A stretch of 12,888 bases of DNA from an uncultured Brachyspira sp. GTDB lineage: Bacteria; Cyanobacteriota; Vampirovibrionia; Gastranaerophilales; Gastranaerophilaceae. Numbering within the stretch: position 1 is the stretch's first letter; each line of letters begins with the position of its first letter. A model generated the notes under the pieces. The model was given only the letters and a program-made list of their open reading frames with translations, had not been told where the DNA came from and did not search any database. The DNA lies in contig ONYB01000040.1 in NCBI GenBank assembly GCA_900321895.1, positions 1 through 12,888 on the forward strand, in the 5' to 3' direction. Below, one piece after another: positions 1-7,443 of the stretch. The position numbers and the translations under genes were made by a program.

Positions 1-80
1 TTAGCATATTGTGCCATTTTAACCGGTAAAGTTCCGTCACCGGCAATCAATCCTTGTTTATGTTCTAACATTAATGACAT
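1..80 (-). CDS. lpxI: LpxI (UDP-2,3-diacylglucosamine pyrophosphatase), N-terminal fragment
   Basis: Only the first 26 codons are in the window; the gene runs off the left edge. The peptide starts MSLMLEHKQGLIAGDGTLPV and continues KMAQYA. The GLIAGDGTLPV stretch matches the N-terminal signature of LpxI (DUF1009 family, usual form GLIAGxGxLP). LpxI hydrolyses UDP-2,3-diacylglucosamine to lipid X in lipid A synthesis, replacing LpxH in many bacteria. The ATG at 80-78 is preceded by an AGGA-type ribosome site (AAGGAAAATAAT). It lies 21 nt after the aldolase-family stop, so it is probably the next cistron of the same operon. The LptD-like gene two cistrons upstream fits a lipid A/LPS role. The call rests on the N-terminal motif only, because the catalytic C-terminal part is not visible. 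Confidence 0.75.
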   Translation of the reverse strand, partial: MSLMLEHKQGLIAGDGTLPVKMAQYA

Positions 81-101
81 ATTATTTTCCTTTTTCTGTT
101 T

Positions 102-728
102 CTAACCCTTTAGGGCTATTATCTCTTTTACCTGTTTTTCCGTAAGAAGGTTTGCACCTCCTAAAATTTTTGTATTCAAAACAACCTGTGCATAAGCTTC
201 TGCCAATTCCAACTTCAAATAGGCATCTCTCATTGTCTTATCCCCGACAATAAAACCGTGGTTTGCCATTAGCACTGCATTATATTTATCAAAATACTGG
301 GATGTTTTTTCTGCCAAATCGTCACTTGACGGTAAACCGTACTCTGCAAGCGGAATTTCGCCGAAATAATAAACATTTTCTGCCATAATCGGTTCTGTGA
401 GAGCAATCCCAGATGACGCAAACGAACTCAAATTCGGTGCGTGGACATGGATAATATAATTTACGTCACTTCTTTTTTTGTAAAAAGCCAAGTGAACTTT
501 ATACTCGCTGGATGGTTTCGGATGTCCGCCGACAACTTTCCCGTTCATGTCAATAATTGAAAATTCGTCCTCACTCAAATACCCGTTTGCAGAGCCCGAA
601 GATGTTATGATAACGTTTTCTCCAAATCTTGCAGACATGTTGCCGGACATTCCGGGGGTGAAATTTTTCACTCCGCAAAGTCTTCCGTATTCAATTATTT
701 CTTTTTTTAAATCTGCTTCCTGTATCAT
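102..728 (-). CDS. class II aldolase/adducin-family protein (L-fuculose-phosphate aldolase-like)
   Basis: A 208-residue protein, the usual length for the zinc-dependent class II aldolase/epimerase family (FucA, AraD, RhaD). The FucA zinc and catalytic set is present at almost the same numbering: E75 in the PSSE motif, H94 and H96 in IIHVHAP, and H157 in MANHG. The phosphate-binding elements SGNMS (28-32) and TSSGS (42-46) are also visible. Such enzymes cleave or epimerise a phosphorylated ketose in the cytosol; the substrate cannot be told from sequence. The ATG overlaps the LptD-like gene's stop by 4 nt (ATGA) and has an AGGGA site 8 nt upstream, so the two are translationally coupled. Its place between an LptD-like gene and lpxI could mean it supplies an envelope sugar, but that is inference. 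Methylthioribulose-phosphate dehydratase and ribulose-phosphate epimerase activities are alternatives. Confidence 0.85.
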   Translation of the reverse strand: MIQEADLKKEIIEYGRLCGVKNFTPGMSGNMSARFGENVIITSSGSANGYLSEDEFSIIDMNGKVVGGHPKPSSEYKVHLAFYKKRSDVNYIIHVHAPNLSSFASSGIALTEPIMAENVYYFGEIPLAEYGLPSSDDLAEKTSQYFDKYNAVLMANHGFIVGDKTMRDAYLKLELAEAYAQVVLNTKILGGANLLTEKQVKEIIALKG

Positions 729-3037
729 AACTGTTCCCTATTCGGATCTTCTATATCTATAACTTCTGCGTACTGTCTGACGAGTTTTGTCGGAGCTTGT
801 GCAGTTTCAAAAGACACCGGTTCAACCTCTTCTTGATTATTTTTGCCTAATTTTTCAGGGTTTTTAATCACAAGTTTATCGTAATTAACATGAGTTCCCT
901 TCATATCAAGAGCGACATTCACCCCAAAATAAGTTGTTTGCCGCAAAAAATCATACCCCAGATTAACCTTAAAATCATCCGGTCCTAAAGCGAACATAAA
1001 CGCATTCTCCTGCATCAATTTGCCGTTCGGAGCGTCATCTGAGAGGTTAATCGTTGTAGACCACGCAACCGCCAAATATTTATTAACCCTAAGAGCTTCT
1101 CTCAGGTTAACACTGGAACGACCGTATCTGTAAGAGTCAAATCTCGGCATCGGTGTTCCGTCTTGATATGCAGATTGATAATAACTTATATCTTGCATCC
1201 AGTATTTGTACTGGGTGTGTAATCTCGGTCCGATTCTTCCGATAAACTGAGTATCGCCAGTTCCGTAAACTGCCGCACCACCTTGCATAACGATATCAAA
1301 CAAAACCTGTTTTAGATTTTCTTTATCGGTGTAATTATAGATATTTTGAGATATTTCCGCCATGTATTTTAAACGAGTCGTTCCTGTTTGTGAAGATTCC
1401 ATGTGCTTTTCATCAAAACGGTTTACGTCACTGTCTTTCATATAACCAGCACCGACACGGTGTCTAAAAGTCAAATCGTGTTTCGGACCACCAAAGTTTT
1501 TTATTCTTACACCGTCTTGATAGATGAATTCAGCCATATATTTAGCCATTCTTGTACCCATAAACCAATCATCCATATAGGAATTGATACCATACTGCAT
1601 AAAGAATTTATCATCAAATTGTTGACGACCTCTTAAGACCGCAACATTTTCTGACGAACCGTACATAAATTCGGTTACGTTAGTAGCACTTCTGTATTTT
1701 AAAGCTCCACCTATCCCTATTTTATCTTTGTAATTCAAAAACGGTATGACCTTAACAGTTCCGCCGGTCGGTACCCCAAAAACAAATCCGGGGCCTAAGA
1801 ACATACCAATTCTCGAACGAGAACCGAATTCCGGATAATTTGCTTCAAAATAATCTCTCTTTTTATTCGTATAAACTTTTAAATGATTTAAATCAAACAA
1901 ATGACGATTGTTATAATTGATTTCCGCATCGCTAATTTGAATAATGTCGTGATCTTTTTTTGCATCGACAAAGATTTCATTCGCATTAACTGTCACTTTT
2001 GACTTATCTTTATTCAAAAGCGTCGACACATCGTCCTCATCCATCATCATTTGGTGCAAATCTGAACCAATAATTCTTGTCTTGAACCTCAACGGATACG
2101 ACTTATCAGCAGAAAGGCTTCCTTTTTCCAATACAATTTCGTTATCTTTTGCGTTTACATTTTTTGCATGAATAATCAAATTCATTTTTTCGGCTTTCAT
2201 ATTCGTCAACAATGAAGTTTCATCGTTCATGTTTATCTGAATGAAATCGCCGAAAACAGAATCACCGTTTTTGATTACCTCAACATTGCCGTAAGCCTTG
2301 ATAATATCAGAAGTCGTACCGTAGACAATTTTATCTGCTTTTAAGGTAACATCCTGCGGCGGAAAATAAAGAACGGGATGACCTGTTGCCTCAACTTCTT
2401 CCCTGTCGTCAAAATATTTCAAAACATCACAATCAAGTTGCACATCTTTTGTCGTATTTGCTTTTTTTACGGTGCCGCTAAGTTCAAGAGTTCCGTCAGC
2501 TTTTTCTACCTGTCCGTCTTTTGCTTGCTCGTCAGTTTTTTGAACCTCTGCAACAGGCATTTCCTGCGGTTTGTCTTTCTTTTTTCTAAAGAACGATTTT
2601 TTCTCTTTTTTTACTTTTGTTGAAGAGTCGTCATCTTTGACATTAAGAAGGTGACGCAAAGTCATTTTATCAATGTCATCTTTGTCCAATTCTCCGTCGT
2701 AGTCGTCAGAATTTATTTTCTCTGCGGCTTTTCTTTCTTCTTCCAAAATCTGTTGAGCCTCTTCATAAGCCTTTGCTCTGTAGTAGTTTTGGATTTTAAT
2801 TCTTACTTTTTTGAAAAGCGGGGTGACGTTAGGTCTTGGATTAATTCTACCGACACGAGTTTCAGGTTCTTCTTTTATTGAATAATCAATTTCCGTCAAC
2901 GGAGTAACCGGAGCTGAAAACAAATTGTCTTGCATAGTTTGCAGTTCATTAATGACTTTTTGGTCCTGTTCGGTTGCCGCAAAAGCCTGTGATGAGAATA
3001 TTAATGATATTATTGCAATTACTATGTATTTTTTCAA
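725..3037 (-). CDS. LptD/OstA-like outer-membrane LPS assembly protein
   Basis: A 770-residue protein with a clear signal peptide (KKYIVIAIISLIFSSQAFA, cleavage after about residue 20). Residues ~75-180 are charged and low-complexity, with Lys/Glu/Asp runs and probable coiled coil. Residues ~197-310 resemble the OstA/LptA-type beta-jellyroll (alternating LKADKIVYG and IKAYGNVEVIKNG strands). From ~400 on there is aromatic-rich alternating sequence with G-F/G-Y strands typical of an outer-membrane beta-barrel. This order is that of LptD, which inserts LPS into the outer leaflet. The start is TTG at 3037-3035, chosen because AAAGGA sits 7 nt upstream and MKKYIV directly opens the signal peptide. 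It follows the LytM gene by 14 nt. Only one cysteine (C203) is present, so the disulfides of E. coli LptD cannot form. It may be a divergent cyanobacterial-type LptD (compare DUF3769) rather than a proteobacterial one. Confidence 0.75.
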   Translation of the reverse strand: MKKYIVIAIISLIFSSQAFAATEQDQKVINELQTMQDNLFSAPVTPLTEIDYSIKEEPETRVGRINPRPNVTPLFKKVRIKIQNYYRAKAYEEAQQILEEERKAAEKINSDDYDGELDKDDIDKMTLRHLLNVKDDDSSTKVKKEKKSFFRKKKDKPQEMPVAEVQKTDEQAKDGQVEKADGTLELSGTVKKANTTKDVQLDCDVLKYFDDREEVEATGHPVLYFPPQDVTLKADKIVYGTTSDIIKAYGNVEVIKNGDSVFGDFIQINMNDETSLLTNMKAEKMNLIIHAKNVNAKDNEIVLEKGSLSADKSYPLRFKTRIIGSDLHQMMMDEDDVSTLLNKDKSKVTVNANEIFVDAKKDHDIIQISDAEINYNNRHLFDLNHLKVYTNKKRDYFEANYPEFGSRSRIGMFLGPGFVFGVPTGGTVKVIPFLNYKDKIGIGGALKYRSATNVTEFMYGSSENVAVLRGRQQFDDKFFMQYGINSYMDDWFMGTRMAKYMAEFIYQDGVRIKNFGGPKHDLTFRHRVGAGYMKDSDVNRFDEKHMESSQTGTTRLKYMAEISQNIYNYTDKENLKQVLFDIVMQGGAAVYGTGDTQFIGRIGPRLHTQYKYWMQDISYYQSAYQDGTPMPRFDSYRYGRSSVNLREALRVNKYLAVAWSTTINLSDDAPNGKLMQENAFMFALGPDDFKVNLGYDFLRQTTYFGVNVALDMKGTHVNYDKLVIKNPEKLGKNNQEEVEPVSFETAQAPTKLVRQYAEVIDIEDPNREQL

Positions 3038-3051
3038 AGTAGTTTCCTTTA

Positions 3052-4182
3052 CTAAATGTAGTTAAGCGGGTTGTTAGGTTTTCCGTTAATTCTTACCTCA
3101 AAGTGGCAATGAGGTCCGGTACTGTAACCGGTTGTACCTTCAAGCCCGATAACTTGTCCTTTTGTAACGGATTGCCCTTTAGAAACCTTTGTCACAGACA
3201 TGTGTGCATACAGGGTTGTCGTAGGTTGCCCGTTTACAGAACCGTGGTCAAGAATTACGACCTTGCCGTAACCGCCGTACCAGCCCGCATAAATTACTCG
3301 ACCTGCGTTAGAGGCATGGATTGCACCCATGTTAGGACCACCGATATCAACCCCCGAGTGGAAGGTTCTGCTCTTGAATATCGGGTGAACTCTCCAGCCG
3401 AAAGGCGAGGTGATTCTTCCGCCGATAGGCTTTATAAATCCGCCGGAAGCGATTTTGACCGAGGAGTGACTGTAACCTCGACTAATCATGCTTTGCAAGT
3501 TTGCAGATTGTCGTTCAAGTTCTCTCTCTGAACGTTCATAAGCGGCTCTGTCGGTTTTCAACTTGTTAATCATTGATTGGTTTGCCTGAATATCTCGCTG
3601 AATGCTTGCCTGCTGATAATTCATATCCGCAATAGTTCTTTGAAGAGATTGTTTTTGAATTTCAATATCAGACTTCATTTTTGCAAGCTTAATCGACTTC
3701 AATTTCAGGGTCGCAAGTCTTTTATAATCATTTTTTATTACAATTCTTTCAAAATAAACGATATCAAGAAAAGCGTTCAAATCCTTTGCTGTGAGCAAAA
3801 GTTCAAACATGCCAGTTCTTTGGTTCTTGTAAACCTGACGAATACGGTTTTTCAACGCAGCATCGGTTGCGTTAAAATCTCGGACAGCCTGTGCATACTC
3901 GCTTTCCATATTCCTCAACCTTGCATCCATAGTTGTGTATTGCCTTTTGGTAGCTTGAAGGCTTGAGGAAGTCGTTTCAAGTTTACGTTGATTACGAACA
4001 AGCTTACTTTTTTCATGCCTTTCTTTCATTTTCAGGGTTTTAATCTTCTCCTGAGTGTGCCTCATTTTTTGGTTAATCATTCTCAAACTGTTGCAGTATG
4101 CAGCGTTTGACAATCCTAAAAAGAGAATAAATGTCAAAAGAAAACTTGTTACTATTTTTTTTGCCAGACTTCTTATTTTCAC
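3052..4182 (-). CDS. EnvC/NlpD-like coiled-coil M23 (LytM) peptidase
   Basis: A 376-residue envelope protein. An N-terminal hydrophobic segment (residues ~8-30, FLLTFILFLGLSNAAYC) is a signal peptide or anchor. Residues ~35-235 are long amphipathic coiled coil rich in Lys, Arg, Gln and Met. Residues ~250-376 are a LytM/M23 domain. The metal set is complete: H275 and D279 in FHSGVD and H360 in GPHCHFE, with catalytic H327 (LYAHM) and H358. The domain should therefore be an active peptidoglycan endopeptidase, unlike E. coli EnvC, whose LytM domain is degenerate and only activates amidases. The GTG start at 4182-4180 is supported by AGGTAG upstream and by the position of the hydrophobic segment. 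The AGGTAG lies against the stop codon of the 34-residue gene, 11 nt away, suggesting coupling. The layout fits cell-wall remodelling alongside outer-membrane assembly. Confidence 0.88.
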   Translation of the reverse strand: MKIRSLAKKIVTSFLLTFILFLGLSNAAYCNSLRMINQKMRHTQEKIKTLKMKERHEKSKLVRNQRKLETTSSSLQATKRQYTTMDARLRNMESEYAQAVRDFNATDAALKNRIRQVYKNQRTGMFELLLTAKDLNAFLDIVYFERIVIKNDYKRLATLKLKSIKLAKMKSDIEIQKQSLQRTIADMNYQQASIQRDIQANQSMINKLKTDRAAYERSERELERQSANLQSMISRGYSHSSVKIASGGFIKPIGGRITSPFGWRVHPIFKSRTFHSGVDIGGPNMGAIHASNAGRVIYAGWYGGYGKVVILDHGSVNGQPTTTLYAHMSVTKVSKGQSVTKGQVIGLEGTTGYSTGPHCHFEVRINGKPNNPLNYI

Positions 4183-4193
4183 GAAAAATCTAC

Positions 4194-4298
4194 CTATTTA
4201 AGTACAAGAGGAAGCATCATTAAGCCTACTGTCCAAGCAATAAAGGTTACACCTATAATTGCAATGATAATACGTTGGTGTTTTCTAAAAAATTCCAT
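4194..4298 (-). CDS. 34-residue single-pass membrane protein
   Basis: A short ORF that opens the envelope operon. It starts MEFFRKHQRIIIAIIGVTFI and ends MMLPLVLK. A basic N-terminus (RKHQR) is followed by one hydrophobic helix (residues ~9-31), so it should be an inner-membrane protein with its N-terminus in the cytosol. The ATG has a good ribosome site (AGGGA, 7 nt spacing) and a TTGCAC-17-TATGAT promoter just upstream. The stop is 11 nt before the LytM GTG and overlaps that gene's SD. The RKHQR-plus-helix start resembles N-terminal anchors of SurA/PpiD-type chaperones, but no chaperone domain follows. I do not recognise a family; function unknown. Position, ribosome site and promoter make it a probable real gene rather than a leader remnant. 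Confidence 0.7.
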   Translation of the reverse strand: MEFFRKHQRIIIAIIGVTFIAWTVGLMMLPLVLK

Positions 4299-4325
4299 AA
4301 CTTTTCCCTATGTTTACTACTTACT

Positions 4326-4354
4326 ATCATACTATTAAAAAAACGAAAGTGCAA
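4326..4354 (-). promoter_or_regulatory. promoter of the envelope operon
   Basis: On the minus strand TTGCAC (4354-4349) and TATGAT (4331-4326) are separated by exactly 17 nt. Transcription would start near 4319, giving a leader of about 21 nt that contains the AGGGA site of the 34-residue gene. It is back to back with the promoter of the NTPase-TPR gene. Assignment is by match to sigma-70 boxes only. Confidence 0.6.
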
Positions 4355-4370
4355 TTATTTAAAGTTTTAT

Positions 4371-4399
4371 TTGCAAAATGCCGTAAAATAATATATGAT
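4371..4399 (+). promoter_or_regulatory. promoter of the NTPase-TPR/rsmG unit, probably leaderless
   Basis: TTGCAA (4371-4376), 17 nt, TATGAT (4394-4399), then 7 nt to the ATG at 4407. The predicted transcript start is at about 4406-4407, the start codon itself. The ATG at 4395 lies inside the -10 box, so it could not be on this transcript. No SD precedes either ATG. Confidence 0.55.
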
Positions 4400-4406
4400 A
4401 AAAACT

Positions 4407-6827
4407 ATGAACAATGTGTTTTTGGACAGTATAACAGACAGAAAAGACCTCTTAAAAATTGAAGCTTTGAATATTAACAAATTTCTTCTTGAAAACAATT
4501 TGAAACAAATTGAAGATATTCAAAAGTTTTTAATGTCAAACACTCCTCTTTTGCTTGTAAACGGCTTTCTCGGAACAGGCAAGTCAACTGTCGTAAACTT
4601 TGCGACGACACTACTTAAAGAGGATGTGATCATTCTTAAATACAACTGTTTTGAAACGACAATTCTTGATGATATTTTGTTGTCGTTTTTTGAGGAATTT
4701 AAAAACCTCACAGCAAGCGGACATCTTTCGCCACTAAAAACAAAAGCCGACAACTTTGTCGAAAAAATTGAGGAATACTGCTCCGTTCTCGACAAACCGA
4801 TTTTAATCATAATAAATTCGTTTGAAGAAGTTTTAAAGGACAACCGACAGGAAATCCTTGATTTTATTTTTCACATATCAAAAAACAAAAGCACAATAAA
4901 AACGATTTTTATATCAAGAGTATTTGACTACACCTCTTTTGAAGGGAATATCGAATACGCAAGAACAACCGTTCTGGCTCTTGAAAAATCTATTTTTGAA
5001 AAAATGCTCAGGGCAAACGGGGTTAAACTCATAGGTCCAGTGTCCGACGAACTTTACAAATATTCAAGGGGTTATTTTTTCTATACCTTGCTTTCCTTGA
5101 AAGTTATAAAAGCACACAATCTCGGACTTATCGACTTTTTGAAGGGTTATACAAAGAGTTTTCTTTCCTACAACGATTTTATTTTGAGAGAAGCTCTCTC
5201 TTTTGTTGACCCTGTGAGCGGTCACTTGTTCAGATTTTTGACAATCATGCGACATCCTGTCAGCATAAAGTTACTAAAGACTCTGAATTTATACAACGAA
5301 GAACGAATAAATTTCTTTATCGAAAACTTAATTCTGTCAAAAGAAAAAGAAATGATTTATTTGCAGGATTATTACAAAGAAATTTCTGCAAACTCAATTC
5401 CGCAGTCTGTTGCAATAAAACTTCACAAATCTTGTGTAGACCTGTATAACACTCAACTTCCGCTAAAACCGTTTGAAAGGGACTTGTTGATTTCTCGTCA
5501 AACAATGAGAGCGGAAATCGAATATCACAGCATGTTTATTCCAAAACCTGCACCGATAATAAAACCGATCGCTTCAACAACATTAGAGGCGGTCGAATAT
5601 TCTGCCCAAGGGGTAGACGAGGCTGAAATCGCCGAAGACGAGAAAAAAGAAGAAACGAAGGACGAAAAGATTAAGCACATTTCCTTCATTTTTGACAGCG
5701 AAGAGGACGAAAAAAAGATTATGTCGGACATCGCAAATTCCATAAACAAATTTCTCGACTATTCCGACAAAACCCTCAACGAGCAGGAAACTAAACTTTC
5801 ATTGAGAGAAATGCTCAATGCAGCTCGAGAAGCTGAGGCAAAATATAATTACAAAAAATCCATCGCCTTCTACCAACGTACACTTCTTTTGAAAAATGAC
5901 GACGATTTTACGACATTTTTACCACACATTTATACACGCCTTGCAAAGAACTATTCAGCTGTAAAAGATTGGTTCAACGCACTCCGATACTACGATTTGG
6001 CACTTGAATTTTACACAACGGCAGGCGATCTTCAAAAAACTGCAATGATGAAATTACATATTGCAAATATTTTCTACATAACATTTAAGCATGACAAGGC
6101 AAAGGTGTTACTTTCGGATATTTTAAAAAACCAAGGCTTGAACAACGAAATTCTTATCCGTGCGAACCTACTTATGGCAAATCTCTGCCGAGAGAATTCG
6201 CTTGAAGTGTATTCACACTGCAAAAAAGCTCTTGAGCTAGTCGACGTGAATACCGACAAGACCTTGCTTGCAGACTTGTATTTTAAACATGCCGTAGCTT
6301 GTGATGAATTGAACGAAACCGAAACATCCGTCCAATATTATAAAAAATGCATTGACATCAACAAAAACAACCCGCATTTGGCTGCAGCTTATGCCAATTT
6401 GGCAGATATTTTTGATGAGGCAGATTATTCGACACTTGCCTCAAAATATTACTTGAAAAGTCTTGAAGTTGATACCGAAAACAAGAACCTGAGTGGAATG
6501 TACACCTCTACAATGAAGCTTGCGGCATTGAACTGTCGAAAAGCACCTGAAGAAGCAAAAGATTTTTACCAAAAGGCAATTTCTTACGCAAACGCATTGA
6601 AAGAACCGTTTTATCAGCTTTCCTCAATGATAGAATACGGTGATTTTTGCGTCCTGAGAAAAGATTTTAAAGCAGGGCTAAAGAATTATAAATCAGCACT
6701 TTCACTTGCAAAAACCGACACTTCGACAGATAATGTTACAAGAATCGAGAAACGTATCAACGATATTAAAGTCCGATTAGGCAATGAGTTTGACAAAATA
6801 GAACAAGAGATAATAAATGAAAAATAA
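4407..6827 (+). CDS. P-loop (STAND/AAA-like) NTPase with C-terminal TPR repeats
   Basis: An 806-residue protein from the ATG at 4407 (810 from 4395); numbering below is from 4395. Residues ~45-260 form a P-loop NTPase domain: Walker A GFLGTGKST (57-65), a Walker B-like strand ILIIIN (136-141) followed by SFEEV, and a sensor-type FISR (172-175). Residues ~260-370 are helical, as in the winged-helix part of STAND proteins. Residues ~395-445 are an acidic, probably disordered linker. Residues ~470-800 are TPR-like helix pairs (for example KYNYKKSIAFYQRTL). This plan is typical of STAND signalling or scaffold ATPases, whose TPRs sense a partner. The usual Walker B aspartate is asparagine (N141), which may weaken hydrolysis. 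No signal peptide or membrane segment is seen, so it is cytosolic. The 3' end overlaps rsmG by 11 nt. Partner and function are unknown. Confidence 0.82.
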   Translation: MNNVFLDSITDRKDLLKIEALNINKFLLENNLKQIEDIQKFLMSNTPLLLVNGFLGTGKSTVVNFATTLLKEDVIILKYNCFETTILDDILLSFFEEFKNLTASGHLSPLKTKADNFVEKIEEYCSVLDKPILIIINSFEEVLKDNRQEILDFIFHISKNKSTIKTIFISRVFDYTSFEGNIEYARTTVLALEKSIFEKMLRANGVKLIGPVSDELYKYSRGYFFYTLLSLKVIKAHNLGLIDFLKGYTKSFLSYNDFILREALSFVDPVSGHLFRFLTIMRHPVSIKLLKTLNLYNEERINFFIENLILSKEKEMIYLQDYYKEISANSIPQSVAIKLHKSCVDLYNTQLPLKPFERDLLISRQTMRAEIEYHSMFIPKPAPIIKPIASTTLEAVEYSAQGVDEAEIAEDEKKEETKDEKIKHISFIFDSEEDEKKIMSDIANSINKFLDYSDKTLNEQETKLSLREMLNAAREAEAKYNYKKSIAFYQRTLLLKNDDDFTTFLPHIYTRLAKNYSAVKDWFNALRYYDLALEFYTTAGDLQKTAMMKLHIANIFYITFKHDKAKVLLSDILKNQGLNNEILIRANLLMANLCRENSLEVYSHCKKALELVDVNTDKTLLADLYFKHAVACDELNETETSVQYYKKCIDINKNNPHLAAAYANLADIFDEADYSTLASKYYLKSLEVDTENKNLSGMYTSTMKLAALNCRKAPEEAKDFYQKAISYANALKEPFYQLSSMIEYGDFCVLRKDFKAGLKNYKSALSLAKTDTSTDNVTRIEKRINDIKVRLGNEFDKIEQEIINEK

Positions 6828-7410
6828 AGAATTTTTTACCGATTACATAAAAGTTTTCTTGGAGGAAAACTCCAAGCTAAACTTAATATCCAAAAACGAA
6901 GAAAAATTTTTGTGGGAAAAGCATATTTACGACAGCCTTGCTATTGAATTTTTCTTTGAAAAATATGGTAGAGATTTCAAAACACTGCTAGATTTTGGCA
7001 CGGGCGGAGGTTTTCCGTCAGTTCCGATTGCTCTTGCGTATCCTGAAATAAAAGTCACAGCCCTCGACAGTATCAGAAAAAAGATTGTCGCTGTCGAAGA
7101 TATGAAACAAAGGTTGAAGATTTCAAACCTTGAAACAATTTGCGACAGGGTTGAAAATTTGCATACAAAATTTGACCTTGTGACCTCTCGTGCGGTTGCC
7201 GCACTTGACAAAATCGTAGATTATGCAATTCCGCACCTCAAACGTGGCGGGTACTTTATAACTTACAAATCCCGCAAAACCGAGGAAGAAATAAAAACAG
7301 CAAAAAAAGTTCTGAACAAATATAAGGCTGAAATTGTTGATATTCTTGAATATGCACTTCCTCTTGAAGAAAATTATACAAGAAACTTAATAATAATTAG
7401 ACAGAAATAG
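6817..7410 (+). CDS. rsmG: 16S rRNA (guanine-527-N7)-methyltransferase RsmG
   Basis: A 197-residue SAM-dependent methyltransferase that makes m7G527 in the 530 loop of 16S rRNA. Family marks are the N-terminal NLISKNEEKFLWEKHIYDSL (counterpart of the family's NLT...HxxDSL), SAM motif LDFGTGGGFPSVPIA (G61-P67), acidic SAM contact ALDS (D84), VTSRAVAAL (R125 region) and the GGYFITYK strand with K151. Length is slightly below the ~205-240 usual for the family but all core motifs are intact. The ATG at 6817 overlaps the end of the NTPase-TPR gene by 11 nt with only a weak AAGAGA upstream, so translation is probably coupled. In many genomes rsmG lies near gidA/parAB; here it does not. Confidence 0.95.
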   Translation: MKNKEFFTDYIKVFLEENSKLNLISKNEEKFLWEKHIYDSLAIEFFFEKYGRDFKTLLDFGTGGGFPSVPIALAYPEIKVTALDSIRKKIVAVEDMKQRLKISNLETICDRVENLHTKFDLVTSRAVAALDKIVDYAIPHLKRGGYFITYKSRKTEEEIKTAKKVLNKYKAEIVDILEYALPLEENYTRNLIIIRQK

Positions 7411-7436
7411 CAAATTTTTGCCTTCACGTGTATTAG
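7408..7436 (+). promoter_or_regulatory. possible weak promoter before the GNAT-like gene
   Basis: TAGCAA (7408-7413, containing the rsmG stop codon), 17 nt, TATTAG (7431-7436), then 7 nt to the ATG at 7444, which has no SD. The spacing repeats that of the other leaderless candidates here, but both boxes match the consensus poorly. The gene could equally be read through from rsmG. Confidence 0.3.
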
Positions 7437-7443
7437 AAAAAGT

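Noticed and set aside
3103..3531. 142-codon plus-strand ORF opposite the LytM gene
   Set aside because: It is a shadow of the LytM domain on the other strand. It has no ribosome site and a composition that does not look like a folded protein.
4395..4406. ATG at 4395 as the start of the NTPase-TPR gene
   Set aside because: It lies inside the -10 box of the best promoter and has no SD. The ATG at 4407 fits a leaderless start, though without 5'-end data 4395 cannot be excluded.
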